The notes below the pieces were generated by a model. That model made no database searches. It was not told the DNA's origin and saw nothing but the letters and a program-made list of their open reading frames with translations. Of a DNA stretch of 40,886 nt, positions 1 to 7,809 are shown piece after piece. The translations under genes were made by a program, and so were the position numbers. The first letter of the stretch is position 1. The number at the start of each line of letters is the position of its first letter. The DNA lies in assembly GCA_902578545.1 (NCBI GenBank), contig CACHDI010000012.1, positions 1 to 40,886 on the forward strand. The letters run 5' to 3'. The DNA is from an uncultured Alphaproteobacteria bacterium. GTDB taxonomy: Bacteria > Pseudomonadota > Alphaproteobacteria > Rhodobacterales > Rhodobacteraceae.

Positions 1-616
1 CTTCACCCAACAAACAAATGGAGTTGAATTTAATTGGATTATTAAAAGAGGATATAAATATTTTTTTCAATTTACTCTCTATAAGTTTTTTTTCATTATC
101 TTGCAAATGTCCTGTCAATGTCATGTGAAATTTAAATTCTTCCATTACATAAGGATATCCCCACTCTACAAGATTTTTTTCTTGCCTTTTTGTAAGACCA
201 ATTTTCCTTCTTTTTTCAAGCTCATTTTGAGAAGGATATTTTCGATATTTGTGAAAGAACTTGATACAATCTGCCGCAAAAAATTTCAATTTTTTTTCGG
301 ACTCATTAAAACAAATTGCAATAAATTGATCCAGATTTGTAATTTTACCTTTTCCCATATCAAATGCTTTTTTATTTTTAGCAAATTGATCAACAGATTT
401 TTCAAAATCATTAAAGTTTATTTTAGACTTCAACTCAAATGGGGGGTACAAAGTACCATGAAACCCATAACGCCGAGCATTTTTAGTAATATGATCTTTG
501 TTATTTACTATTTTCTTTCCCGTAAAAACATCCCAACCCAACCATTTAGTTCCAGATTTATAAAACTCAGCATCCATTTCTGGAATATAGTAAATTGCAT
601 ACCTTTTAAATTTCAT
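1..616 (-). CDS. DUF1045 family, phosphonate-operon 2H phosphoesterase-like protein (3' end cut by window edge)
   Basis: The reverse strand is open from an ATG at 616 down to base 1 with no stop, giving 205 residues of a family usually around 230. The translation has two H-x-T motifs in the expected places: a GFHGTL motif (His53, Thr55) and a KFHMTL motif (His164, Thr166). These are the paired catalytic motifs of 2H phosphoesterases, and the surrounding sequence fits the DUF1045 'putative phosphonate metabolism protein' group. Members usually sit in C-P lyase operons; their exact reaction is not settled, although a cyclic-phosphate or PhnN-like role has been proposed. It starts 43 bases from the divergent phnM, which supports the phosphonate assignment. 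The opposite strand is also open here (101-667) but shows no family resemblance. Confidence 0.85.
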   Translation of the reverse strand, partial: MKFKRYAIYYIPEMDAEFYKSGTKWLGWDVFTGKKIVNNKDHITKNARRYGFHGTLYPPFELKSKINFNDFEKSVDQFAKNKKAFDMGKGKITNLDQFIAICFNESEKKLKFFAADCIKFFHKYRKYPSQNELEKRRKIGLTKRQEKNLVEWGYPYVMEEFKFHMTLTGHLQDNEKKLIESKLKKIFISSFNNPIKFNSICLLGE

Positions 617-659
617 AATTCTTTTCTAAGATATTTTAATTTTAATAGGATTATGATAA

Positions 660-1805
660 ATGTCTGAACATGTTTTATCAAATGCCAAATTAGTTTTTGA
701 AAAAGAACAATTTAAAGGTTCCATAAAATTTAATAATGGCATAATAACAGCTATAGATAAAGGAACTCAAACTTCAAAAAAATCTATTGATTGTAATGGT
801 GACTTTGTATGTCCAGGGCTTATAGAATTACATACTGACAATTTAGAGAGGCACATGGAGCCAAGACCTGGTGTCACTTGGCCATTAGATGCTGCACTTC
901 TATCTCATGATTCAGAACTTGCAAGTGTAGGTATAACTACTGTTTATGACGCATTAAGGGTCGGATCAATAATTTCTGAAACAAAAAAAAGCTACCCAAA
1001 ATATGCAAAAAAAATAGTAAAGCTTTTTCTTGAAATGCTAAAATTTGATTTTTTAAGAGTATGTCACTTTATACATTTAAGAGCTGAAATATGCTCTGAA
1101 ACATTAATTGAAGAATTAGATGAATTTTCAAAGGAAGATAGAATAGGTATTTTAAGTATGATGGACCATACTCCTGGACAAAGACAATTTAGAGACATTA
1201 GTAAGATGGCAGAATATTTGAAAGGTAAATATTCAATGTCTAAGAATGAAATTAATGAACATTTCAATCTGCTCTATCAACTACAAGAGAAAAATGGTAA
1301 GATACACAAACAAAAAATTTTAGAGCGTTCTAAATACTTAAATACTGTTCTAGCTAGTCATGATGATACTACCTTAAATGATGTCTTGAGTTCAAAAAAA
1401 ATGGGAGTTAAATTAGCAGAGTTTCCAACCACATTAGAGGCTGCAAAAGCTTCTAATAAAAATGGTTTAAAGGTTATTATGGGAGCTCCGAATCTTTTAA
1501 GGGGAAAATCACATTCTGGAAATCTTTCCGCTATTGATTTAGTTGAAGAAAAAACTTTATCTATTTTATCCTCAGATTATATGCCGTCTTCCCTATTATT
1601 AGGCGCTATAAAATTAGGAATCATTTCCGAAGATATGTGTTATGGTATTGCTACAGTTACTTCTAATCCTGCAAAAGCAATGGGATTGAAAGATAGAGGT
1701 GTGTTGGAAATTGGAAAAAGAGCTGATTTATTAAGATTCTGTTTATATAAAAATAGGCCAATTTTAAAGCAAAGCTGGCTTAGAGGGAATAAAATTATTG
1801 GTTAG
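660..1805 (+). CDS. phnM: PhnM, alpha-D-ribose 1-methylphosphonate 5-triphosphate diphosphatase
   Basis: This amidohydrolase-fold enzyme of the C-P lyase pathway removes diphosphate from the ribosyl-alkylphosphonate triphosphate to give the 5-phosphate substrate of PhnJ. The 381-residue protein matches PhnM along its length. It has a PGLIELHTDN metal-binding motif near residues 52-61, then the RHMEPRPGV..W stretch, MDHTPGQRQF in the middle, an ASHDD motif, AEFPTT, MGAPN and a C-terminal SSDY motif. The first ATG is used; a weak GGA lies 8 to 9 bases upstream. It is divergent from the DUF1045 gene and ends 6 bases before the convergent DUF4396 gene. No other C-P lyase core gene is visible, so these probably lie left of the window. 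Confidence 0.95.
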   Translation: MSEHVLSNAKLVFEKEQFKGSIKFNNGIITAIDKGTQTSKKSIDCNGDFVCPGLIELHTDNLERHMEPRPGVTWPLDAALLSHDSELASVGITTVYDALRVGSIISETKKSYPKYAKKIVKLFLEMLKFDFLRVCHFIHLRAEICSETLIEELDEFSKEDRIGILSMMDHTPGQRQFRDISKMAEYLKGKYSMSKNEINEHFNLLYQLQEKNGKIHKQKILERSKYLNTVLASHDDTTLNDVLSSKKMGVKLAEFPTTLEAAKASNKNGLKVIMGAPNLLRGKSHSGNLSAIDLVEEKTLSILSSDYMPSSLLLGAIKLGIISEDMCYGIATVTSNPAKAMGLKDRGVLEIGKRADLLRFCLYKNRPILKQSWLRGNKIIG

Positions 1806-1811
1806 ATTAAC

Positions 1812-2258
1812 TTAATGACAAGACTTTCCCAATGCCTTTAGCCTCCAATAATTATAAGGGAGTGGAGTGATAAATCCAGCTAGAAGCATTATAGGGACAA
1901 CCCAAAACACCAGTTTAGCTTCCCCTACTAAAATATAATCTACAAGGTTCATACTTATTTCCATACTAATCATTGATATAAGGGACATACCTAAGCTCGT
2001 CTTTAAGGCATCAGAAAAAGGCATTTGACGTGATAGAATGATAGTTTCTAAAATGATAGATGTGATTATTCCATTTATGATCGCCAGTGAGAAAATTAAT
2101 AATGGTGGCCATGGAATGCCGGTATATTGAAAAAAGGCAATCGTTCCCAAATCACCAATAGCACAACCTAATAAACACCAAGATGTATTATAAGAAGCTC
2201 TTTTCCAAGTATGTTTACAAGTCCAAGATATTCTAGATTTTAAAACTGTTGTAGACAT
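1812..2258 (-). CDS. DUF4396 family integral membrane protein, probable CueR target
   Basis: This is a 148-residue membrane protein with about four hydrophobic segments and an ending (PLPYNYWRLKALGKSCH) typical of the DUF4396 family, whose biochemical role is not established. Residues that could bind soft metals stand out: Cys14-x-His16, Cys28 and Cys32 just before a Gly-Asp pair (35-36), a run of methionines at 91, 96, 99 and 103 inside a membrane segment, and a terminal Cys147-His148. The gene is divergent from a CueR-type regulator, and its upstream region has the architecture of a MerR-family promoter. I infer a role in copper handling. No copper ATPase or copper chaperone is visible nearby, so this may be the regulator's main local target. 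The family call is fairly firm; the function is inference. Confidence 0.8.
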   Translation of the reverse strand: MSTTVLKSRISWTCKHTWKRASYNTSWCLLGCAIGDLGTIAFFQYTGIPWPPLLIFSLAIINGIITSIILETIILSRQMPFSDALKTSLGMSLISMISMEISMNLVDYILVGEAKLVFWVVPIMLLAGFITPLPYNYWRLKALGKSCH

Positions 2259-2279
2259 AAATTTTGTTCCTATATTAAT

Positions 2280-2310
2280 GACATAAGGTCTCCATAAAAT
2301 GGAGAGTCAA
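2280..2310 (-). promoter_or_regulatory. MerR/CueR-type promoter and operator of the DUF4396 gene
   Basis: Reading the minus strand, a TTGACT -35 element (2310-2305) is separated by 19 bases from a weaker TATGTC -10 element (2285-2280). The spacer holds a perfect inverted repeat, TCTCCAT-AAA-ATGGAGA on the plus strand (2289-2305). Its inner CC and GG steps flank a 7-base centre (CTCC-N7-GGAG), the geometry of known CueR sites. A 19-base spacer with a dyad inside it is the hallmark of MerR-family activation by DNA distortion. The element lies 22 bases upstream of the DUF4396 start and just ahead of the regulator's own start. Confidence 0.65.
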
Positions 2311-2322
2311 GTGGAGTTAAAA

Positions 2323-2730
2323 ATGAATATTGGTGAAGCTGCGAAAAAATCAAGTTTATCTGTTAAAACTGTGAGATTTTATTCTGATATCGGTTTAATT
2401 AATCCTAAAACTAATGAGAATTCTAATTACAGAATTTTTACACCCCAAGATATTGAAAAGCTATTATTTGTAGGAAAAGCTAGAAAATTTAATTTTTCAA
2501 TTGAAGAATGTAGAGAACTTTTGAGCCTTTACGAAAATAGAACCAGATCAAGTAGTGAAGTAAAAAAAATTACCTTAAAAAAAATAAATGAAATTGACCA
2601 AAAATTGTCAGAATTAAATTCCTTAAAAAACGAACTCTCAAGAGTAGCAAAAAGTTGTAATGGAGATCAAAGACCTGAATGCCCAATCATTGGATTTTTA
2701 GCTAATAAAGAAAATCAAAATAAATATTAA
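2323..2730 (+). CDS. cueR: CueR-type Cu(I)-responsive MerR family regulator
   Basis: Transcriptional activator of copper-defence genes. The N-terminal winged helix (residues 1-70, with TVRFYSDIGL) is MerR type and is followed by a dimerisation helix. The metal loop has Cys112 and Cys120 and ends in CPII; Ser77 occupies the position where divalent-metal sensors carry cysteine. These numbers, and the 135-residue length, equal those of E. coli CueR if translation begins at the ATG at 2323. That start has a GGAG six bases upstream, so I prefer it over the in-frame ATG at 2299, which lies inside the operator palindrome. The stop overlaps the convergent DUF1330 gene by 4 bases. The likely target is the divergent DUF4396 gene. 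Confidence 0.93.
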   Translation: MNIGEAAKKSSLSVKTVRFYSDIGLINPKTNENSNYRIFTPQDIEKLLFVGKARKFNFSIEECRELLSLYENRTRSSSEVKKITLKKINEIDQKLSELNSLKNELSRVAKSCNGDQRPECPIIGFLANKENQNKY

Positions 2731-3029
2731 AAACCTTCTAATAAAACGAAAGTGCCTACAGAGTTTTCAAGCCTTATTTTTTTCACTTCTGCATATTCAG
2801 GACTATTAAGCCATTCCTTTGCTTTTTCTAAATTAGGAAACTTAACTAATACCAGTCTAGTTGGAGACCATAATTCATCTAAAATAACTTCCATATGTCC
2901 GCCTCTGGTTAAATATTCTCCCCCAAATTTTTCAACAAGAGGTTTAGCTAATTTTTTATATTTATCATAATTTTCATCATTCTTAATTTTTACATCTGCC
3001 AATATGTAAGCTGGTTTTTCATCTGACAT
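2727..3029 (-). CDS. DUF1330 family protein
   Basis: A small soluble protein of 100 residues, the usual length of this dimeric alpha/beta-barrel (ferredoxin-like) family. Recognisable features are the opening AYILADVKI, the central GGEYLTRGG, a VLVKFP strand and the SPEYAEVKKIR helix before the last strand. No enzymatic role is established for the family and no catalytic residue can be named. A GGAAG ribosome-binding site precedes the ATG. Its 3' end overlaps the CueR-type gene by 4 bases and its 5' end is divergent from threonine aldolase, so it appears monocistronic. Nothing ties it functionally to copper. Confidence 0.85.
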   Translation of the reverse strand: MSDEKPAYILADVKIKNDENYDKYKKLAKPLVEKFGGEYLTRGGHMEVILDELWSPTRLVLVKFPNLEKAKEWLNSPEYAEVKKIRLENSVGTFVLLEGF

Positions 3030-3115
3030 TAAAACTTCCTTTTCTTTAGTTGCAAACCATCTAATCTAATTATAATCTTTATTAGATATTGAACTGTCAA
3101 ATTTTTTAATTTCGA

Positions 3116-4132
3116 ATGATTGATTTAAGAAGTGATACTGTAACTAAACCTTCAAAAGAAATGCTCCAAGCCATGTATGAAGCAGAAGTTGGAGATGATG
3201 TCTATGGAGAAGACCCAACCATTAATAAATTGGAAAAAGAATTCTCAGAACTCTTGGGTAAAGATAGGGCTGTTTTTATGACAAGTGGAACTCAGAGTAA
3301 TTTATCAGCAATTTTATCTCATTGTGGTAGAGGGGAAGAAATGATTGTTGGGAATGTCTATCATACTGCACTAGATGAGGCTGCGGGTGCATCTGTACTT
3401 GGTGGGATAGCTATTAGCACCATAGAAGTGGAAGAAGATCTTTCTATTAAAGATGGTACTATCAAGAATGCTGTAAAACCCGATGATCCTCATTATCCGA
3501 TTTCAAAGTTACTGTGTTTAGAAAATACATCTCAAGGTCGAGCAATACCTTTCGAAAATTTAAAAAGAAATCACGCTGAAGCAAAAGAAATGGATTTGAG
3601 TATACACTTAGATGGAGCCAGATTATTTAATGCTATTGAAGACTTGAAATGTGAACCAAAAGATATTGCACAATATACTGATAGTGTATCAATTTGTTTT
3701 TCAAAAGGTTTAGGAGCACCCGCAGGATCAATATTGTGTTTTCCAGAAAATATGGAACATAAAGTTCGTCGTCAAAGAAAGATTTTGGGAGGTGCTTTAA
3801 GGCAAGTTGGCGTATTAGGAGCAGCTTGCTTATATGCAGTCAAAAATAATATCAAAAGATTAAAGGAAGATCATGAAAGAGCCTCTTTTTTGGCTAAAGC
3901 TCTGAACCCATATCACTGTAAAAAAAATGGTAAAGATTTAGATAGTTTTACCAATATGGTTTTTTTTGAACCAATTGAAAAAAAAGGGTCTGATTTATTT
4001 TCTTTTTTAAAAAATAAAGGGATTATAATTTCTAAGCCTTCCCCTGAAACTAGATTGGTAATGCATTTAAACATCACTGACGAAGTTTTAAATAGCTTTA
4101 TAAAAGCTGTTAAAGAGTTTTATGGGGATTAG
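3116..4132 (+). CDS. ltaE: Low-specificity L-threonine aldolase
   Basis: A PLP-dependent fold-type I enzyme that cleaves L-threonine or L-allo-threonine to glycine and acetaldehyde in the cytoplasm. The 338-residue length is typical. Visible landmarks are IDLRSDTVTKP at the N terminus, GDDVYGEDP (26-34), the cofactor-binding SGTQSN (57-62), His83 in VYHTALDE, Asp166 in HLDGARLFNA, and the Schiff-base lysine Lys197 in CFSKGLGAPAG. It stands alone between the divergent DUF1330 gene and the convergent amidinotransferase gene, whose stop is only 24 bases away. A TATAAT at 3071-3076 could be its -10 element, but the best -35 candidate is only 15 bases away, so I do not call a promoter. Glycine formed here could feed the neighbouring glycine amidinotransferase, but nothing shows that. 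Confidence 0.95.
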   Translation: MIDLRSDTVTKPSKEMLQAMYEAEVGDDVYGEDPTINKLEKEFSELLGKDRAVFMTSGTQSNLSAILSHCGRGEEMIVGNVYHTALDEAAGASVLGGIAISTIEVEEDLSIKDGTIKNAVKPDDPHYPISKLLCLENTSQGRAIPFENLKRNHAEAKEMDLSIHLDGARLFNAIEDLKCEPKDIAQYTDSVSICFSKGLGAPAGSILCFPENMEHKVRRQRKILGGALRQVGVLGAACLYAVKNNIKRLKEDHERASFLAKALNPYHCKKNGKDLDSFTNMVFFEPIEKKGSDLFSFLKNKGIIISKPSPETRLVMHLNITDEVLNSFIKAVKEFYGD

Positions 4133-4156
4133 ATTTTAAACCAGATTAGTAATTTT

Positions 4157-5275
4157 TTAATTTTGATTAGGGAAATAGTCCTCACATTTTCCCTCTCTAT
4201 ATACATCAGCGGTGCAACAATGAAGACCACCTCCAAAAGCATATGCATCTCTTAAATCTACTTCTACTACTTCCATGCCCAAACTATCTAACTGCTCAGC
4301 TTGATAAACTTCAGACTTTTCAACACAAACTGTTTTAGGATTTAAAACTAAAACATTCATACTTAGCCAAACAGATGAATAGCAAAGAGCTGGTGGGGAA
4401 TTATGTGCCGGAGGTGCCGCATCTATAATTTCCCAATCATTTTTTTCAAATAATTTTTTTTGATCATCTGGCAAACGCCTTTTTGGGTTATTTAGAATTA
4501 GACCTGGTTTTATTGGAGTAAAAGTAGCGTCTATATGAATAGGATAAGGATCACCTGGAAAATTAACTGCATGTACCCTATGATCAGAATAATGTCTTCT
4601 TAACCATTCAATGCCTTTTTTATTAGTTGTAAATCCATGTTGTACGACTAAATCTTTTCCAAAACGTAAAACATCAGCAGCATCAAATAATGGTTCTTCT
4701 TCTGTAGTTACAAAAAATTTGTCTGCCGTCCATTCTAGTCTTTTTTGTTCACCAATTTTTTCTGAAAGATAATCAGGACGATAATCTTCATCAGTTAACC
4801 TAGGCTTGGGTGCAGATTCATGCTTAAAATTAGGATCATCTTCCCAATATTTTTTTAGTAATGGTCTATAGCACAAATATTCAAACCATCTACATCTGTA
4901 AGACATTGTAGCTTCCAAAATTTCAGAGCCTACAGTCAAAAGAACATCTCTTGGCGGCATACAGCCAAATTGACTTGCCGTAGTAAAATCGGGAGTGCTA
5001 ACTGGTAATGAAAAGTCAACTGGGGTCGGTCTATCAACTTTTATTCCACGATCCTCCAGCATCTTTGCGAAGTCATCTAGTAATTCATTTCCTTTATCAA
5101 TGGTTTCTTGAGGTCTCTTACCCCAATGACCTTTCATATCACTATTTTCAGGTACTTTTGCATCAAGAGCTGGTTCTGGAGGAGGAATATGACAATTATC
5201 TGCTTTACCTACTATGACATGTTTTAGTGGGTCCCATTCATTCCAACTACTTACTTTAAACTTGTTTTTTTCCAT
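4157..5275 (-). CDS. Arginine:glycine amidinotransferase family protein
   Basis: Close in pattern to mitochondrial AGAT (GATM), which moves the amidino group of arginine to glycine to form guanidinoacetate and ornithine; StrB1-type inosamine amidinotransferases are relatives. The catalytic triad can be placed: Asp198 in FDAAD, His247 in PIHIDATF, and Cys353 in GGGLHCCTADV. The Asp-His spacing is 49 residues, the same as Asp254-His303 in the human enzyme. WLSMNVLVL is also conserved. At 372 residues it is a complete catalytic domain without an organellar leader. The start overlaps the end of the transporter ATPase gene by 20 bases, so the two are co-transcribed and likely translationally coupled. 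The acceptor amine cannot be read from sequence. Why such an enzyme belongs to a glycoside-uptake operon is unknown. Confidence 0.88.
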   Translation of the reverse strand: MEKNKFKVSSWNEWDPLKHVIVGKADNCHIPPPEPALDAKVPENSDMKGHWGKRPQETIDKGNELLDDFAKMLEDRGIKVDRPTPVDFSLPVSTPDFTTASQFGCMPPRDVLLTVGSEILEATMSYRCRWFEYLCYRPLLKKYWEDDPNFKHESAPKPRLTDEDYRPDYLSEKIGEQKRLEWTADKFFVTTEEEPLFDAADVLRFGKDLVVQHGFTTNKKGIEWLRRHYSDHRVHAVNFPGDPYPIHIDATFTPIKPGLILNNPKRRLPDDQKKLFEKNDWEIIDAAPPAHNSPPALCYSSVWLSMNVLVLNPKTVCVEKSEVYQAEQLDSLGMEVVEVDLRDAYAFGGGLHCCTADVYREGKCEDYFPNQN

Positions 5276-6365
5276 TTACATAACGCTTTCCTTCCTCATC
5301 AAACAAATGCATTTTGCCTTTTTGAATTTGAAAAGAAACTTGATCTCCTTTACTTATCTTTGGAGTGCCTAAGACTTTAGCAATAATATCGTGATCAGAA
5401 GATGATCCTTCAACAGAAGCATAAACTAGTGCATATTCTCCTAATGACTCAACAAAAGATACTCTTGCAGAAAATGAGTTTTCATCTTTTTTTGAAAGTA
5501 TTAAATTTTCAGGGCGAAAACCTAAATATATCTCTCTGCCCATATCGGAAGAATTAAAATTGGTTTCCAAGCTTATTTTAAGCTTTTCACCAATTTTACC
5601 AAATGAATTTATACCTTTTGTAAAGATTTCAATTGGAATAATATTCATAGCTGGAGAGCCAATAAATTTTGCGACAAATAAATTCTGTGGTTTTTCATAT
5701 AATTCTAAAGGAGAACCAATTTGTTCAATTTGACCTTCAGAAAGTACAATTATTTGATTAGCTAAAGTCATAGCCTCAACTTGGTCATGAGTTACATACA
5801 CCATCGTTGCATCAGGCATTGAATCATGCAAATTGGCTAATTCTATTCTAGTTGCAACTCTCAAAGCAGCATCTAAATTAGACAAAGGTTCATCAAAGAG
5901 AAATACTTTTGGGTTTCTAGTGATTGCCCTTCCAATTGCTACACGCTGTTTCTGGCCCCCTGATAGTTGCTTAGGCTTCCTATCTAATAAACTTTCTATC
6001 TGTAAAATTCTCGCAGCTTCTTTTACTCTTTCTTTTATTTCAATTTTAGATTTTTTTTCTAATTTCAAACCAAAAGCCATATTATTAAAAACAGTCATAT
6101 GCGGGTACAAAGCATATGATTGAAAAACCATTGCAATATCTCGATCTTTAGGAGGTAAATCGTTAACAGACTTACCAGCTATTTTTATCTCTCCTGAATC
6201 GATTTTTTCTAAACCAGCTATCATTCTTAATAAGGTTGATTTCCCACAGCCACTTGGACCTACTATAACAGTAAAAGAACGACTTTTAATACAAAGTGAT
6301 ACATTTTTAATAACTCTAGATTTTCCAAAAGATTTATTTAACGAGTTTATTTGTATTTCAGCCAT
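5256..6365 (-). CDS. aglK: AglK/UgpC/MsmK-type sugar ABC transporter ATP-binding protein
   Basis: The nucleotide-binding subunit of the adjacent CUT1-family importer, with 369 residues. It has Walker A GPSGCGKST (36-44), the Q-loop in FQSYALYPHMTV, signature LSGGQKQRVAIGRA, Walker B VFLFDEPLSNLD, an H-loop in YVTHDQVEAMT, and a C-terminal TOBE-type regulatory domain (about 235-369) as in MalK. It lies 20 bases downstream of the GH4 gene and overlaps the amidinotransferase gene. Because its operon mates are AglE, AglF and AglG homologues I use the agl name. MalK-type ATPases can serve several transporters, so sharing with other systems is possible. Confidence 0.92.
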   Translation of the reverse strand: MAEIQINSLNKSFGKSRVIKNVSLCIKSRSFTVIVGPSGCGKSTLLRMIAGLEKIDSGEIKIAGKSVNDLPPKDRDIAMVFQSYALYPHMTVFNNMAFGLKLEKKSKIEIKERVKEAARILQIESLLDRKPKQLSGGQKQRVAIGRAITRNPKVFLFDEPLSNLDAALRVATRIELANLHDSMPDATMVYVTHDQVEAMTLANQIIVLSEGQIEQIGSPLELYEKPQNLFVAKFIGSPAMNIIPIEIFTKGINSFGKIGEKLKISLETNFNSSDMGREIYLGFRPENLILSKKDENSFSARVSFVESLGEYALVYASVEGSSSDHDIIAKVLGTPKISKGDQVSFQIQKGKMHLFDEEGKRYVNGKKQV

Positions 6366-6385
6366 TTTATAAAATTACCAATGTA

Positions 6386-7702
6386 TTAATTCAAATAAGA
6401 TAGATACTTATGTTGAGCTGAAATCATATTATTTAATAATTTCTCAGCATTATTAACACTTGTAACAACTGGATCCGCTAATAAAGCTAAATAGGCTTTA
6501 TGTTTTGATTTCTCTAAAACTGCTTGTGTAGTAAGTTGAATAACACCAGTTTGTAAATTTAATAAGCTTCCAAATGTTTTAGGATAATTTGAAAGTTTAA
6601 TACCTCTTATACCTTTTTTATTTATAATGGCTGGTACTTCAACGACAATATCTGAAGGCAAACAGTCAATAAAATCACTGTTAGGTATATTTACAGACGC
6701 CTCTTCTATTTCTTGATCCTCAATAATAGCTTCAGCAATAGGTACAAATCTTTCATGAAAAGTATGACTGTCCATATCAAAAAAAGAAGAATATAGCTTA
6801 TCACTTTCAAAAAATGTTAAGCATTTTTCTTTGTAACTGTCATAAAAATGTAAAATTCCTCCATGATCAGCTACACTATATGCCCATTGTACATATTCAC
6901 CTAAATGACTATCCGTAGTAATAGGCAAATAATTAAAATCTTCATATATTTTAAAAAAAACACCTCTTTCTGCACCAGGATCAGACACAAACCCTTCATG
7001 ATCATTAACAAGATCTTTAAAATAATCCCTGAAATTTCTTCTAATTGACGGATAACCGTCTTCCCCATTATTTTTATATTTAGCATCTAATAATATGCTG
7101 AAATGATTCAAGCCACCTGCTCTAAATTCTATATTTGATAATTCTGTTTCCATTAATGAAGGTAGTTGTCGACGCATAGATTCGATTTCATGGCACAATC
7201 CTATAAACTTTAGATCTGGAAATTTTGTAGTAACAGCATGACAGATACGTTGCATAGGATTTGAATAATTAAAGACGTAAGCATCAGGACATATTTCTTG
7301 TATATCTCTACAAATTTCTAAAATGGGAGGGATAATTCTAAGAGAATGGAATAGCCCACCTGGTCCTCCGTTTTCACCATAAACTTGTTTTACTCCATAT
7401 TGAAGTGGCATTTTCCAATCTTGATCCCATAAGTCAAACCTATTTCCAACTTCTATAGAGATTAAACAAAAGGAAGCTCCTTTAAGCGCTTCCTTTCTTG
7501 AAGTAGTCGCTTGAATTGAAATATTTTTTCCTAATTTTTCTTTGTATTTTTTTGCAATCTTGTATGTATTATCTAATGCTTTTGGATTTATATCATGAAG
7601 TACAATTGTCGATCCGTCTAATGATTTAGATTTAAAAATATCTCCAACAACTCCCAAACCAAATATTGTGCTACCAGCTCCAATTAATACAATTCTTTGC
7701 AT
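6386..7702 (-). CDS. Glycoside hydrolase family 4 enzyme (alpha-glycosidase)
   Basis: GH4 enzymes cleave glycosides by an NAD+- and Mn2+-dependent redox-elimination route. The 438-residue protein starts with the NAD-binding GAGSTIFG motif (8-15). It carries NYSNPM (145-150), the metal-binding Cys170 and His200, the latter within GLNH. The active-site tetrapeptide is Cys-His-Glu-Ile (170-173). Alpha-galactosidases of the family usually have CHS and alpha-glucosidases CHG, whereas a CHEV motif has been described for alpha-galacturonidases, so the natural substrate may be an alpha-uronide rather than an alpha-glucoside. It sits between the permease and ATPase genes of an alpha-glucoside-type importer and is preceded by an AAGGT ribosome-binding site. 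Family certain; substrate open. Confidence 0.92.
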   Translation of the reverse strand: MQRIVLIGAGSTIFGLGVVGDIFKSKSLDGSTIVLHDINPKALDNTYKIAKKYKEKLGKNISIQATTSRKEALKGASFCLISIEVGNRFDLWDQDWKMPLQYGVKQVYGENGGPGGLFHSLRIIPPILEICRDIQEICPDAYVFNYSNPMQRICHAVTTKFPDLKFIGLCHEIESMRRQLPSLMETELSNIEFRAGGLNHFSILLDAKYKNNGEDGYPSIRRNFRDYFKDLVNDHEGFVSDPGAERGVFFKIYEDFNYLPITTDSHLGEYVQWAYSVADHGGILHFYDSYKEKCLTFFESDKLYSSFFDMDSHTFHERFVPIAEAIIEDQEIEEASVNIPNSDFIDCLPSDIVVEVPAIINKKGIRGIKLSNYPKTFGSLLNLQTGVIQLTTQAVLEKSKHKAYLALLADPVVTSVNNAEKLLNNMISAQHKYLSYLN

Positions 7703-7809
7703 AGCTTTAACCTTTATAAAATCGTTAATGAATTACTGATATCATCTAACAAAATAAATTTTAATCTAGCAAGTATCTTATTCAAATAAATAAAAAAAAT
7801 TTTAAGTTT

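Noticed and set aside
101-667. A 188-codon open frame on the plus strand
   Set aside because: It is antisense to the DUF1045 gene, whose translation shows both H-x-T motifs; the plus-strand product is Phe/Lys-rich without any family pattern.
2299-2322. Upstream ATG for the CueR-type regulator
   Set aside because: It lies inside the operator palindrome; starting at 2323 gives a GGAG site and exactly CueR-like length and cysteine numbering.
3050-3076. TTGCAA...TATAAT promoter for ltaE
   Set aside because: The 15-base spacing is too short for a confident sigma-70 promoter and such hexamers are common by chance in this AT-rich DNA.
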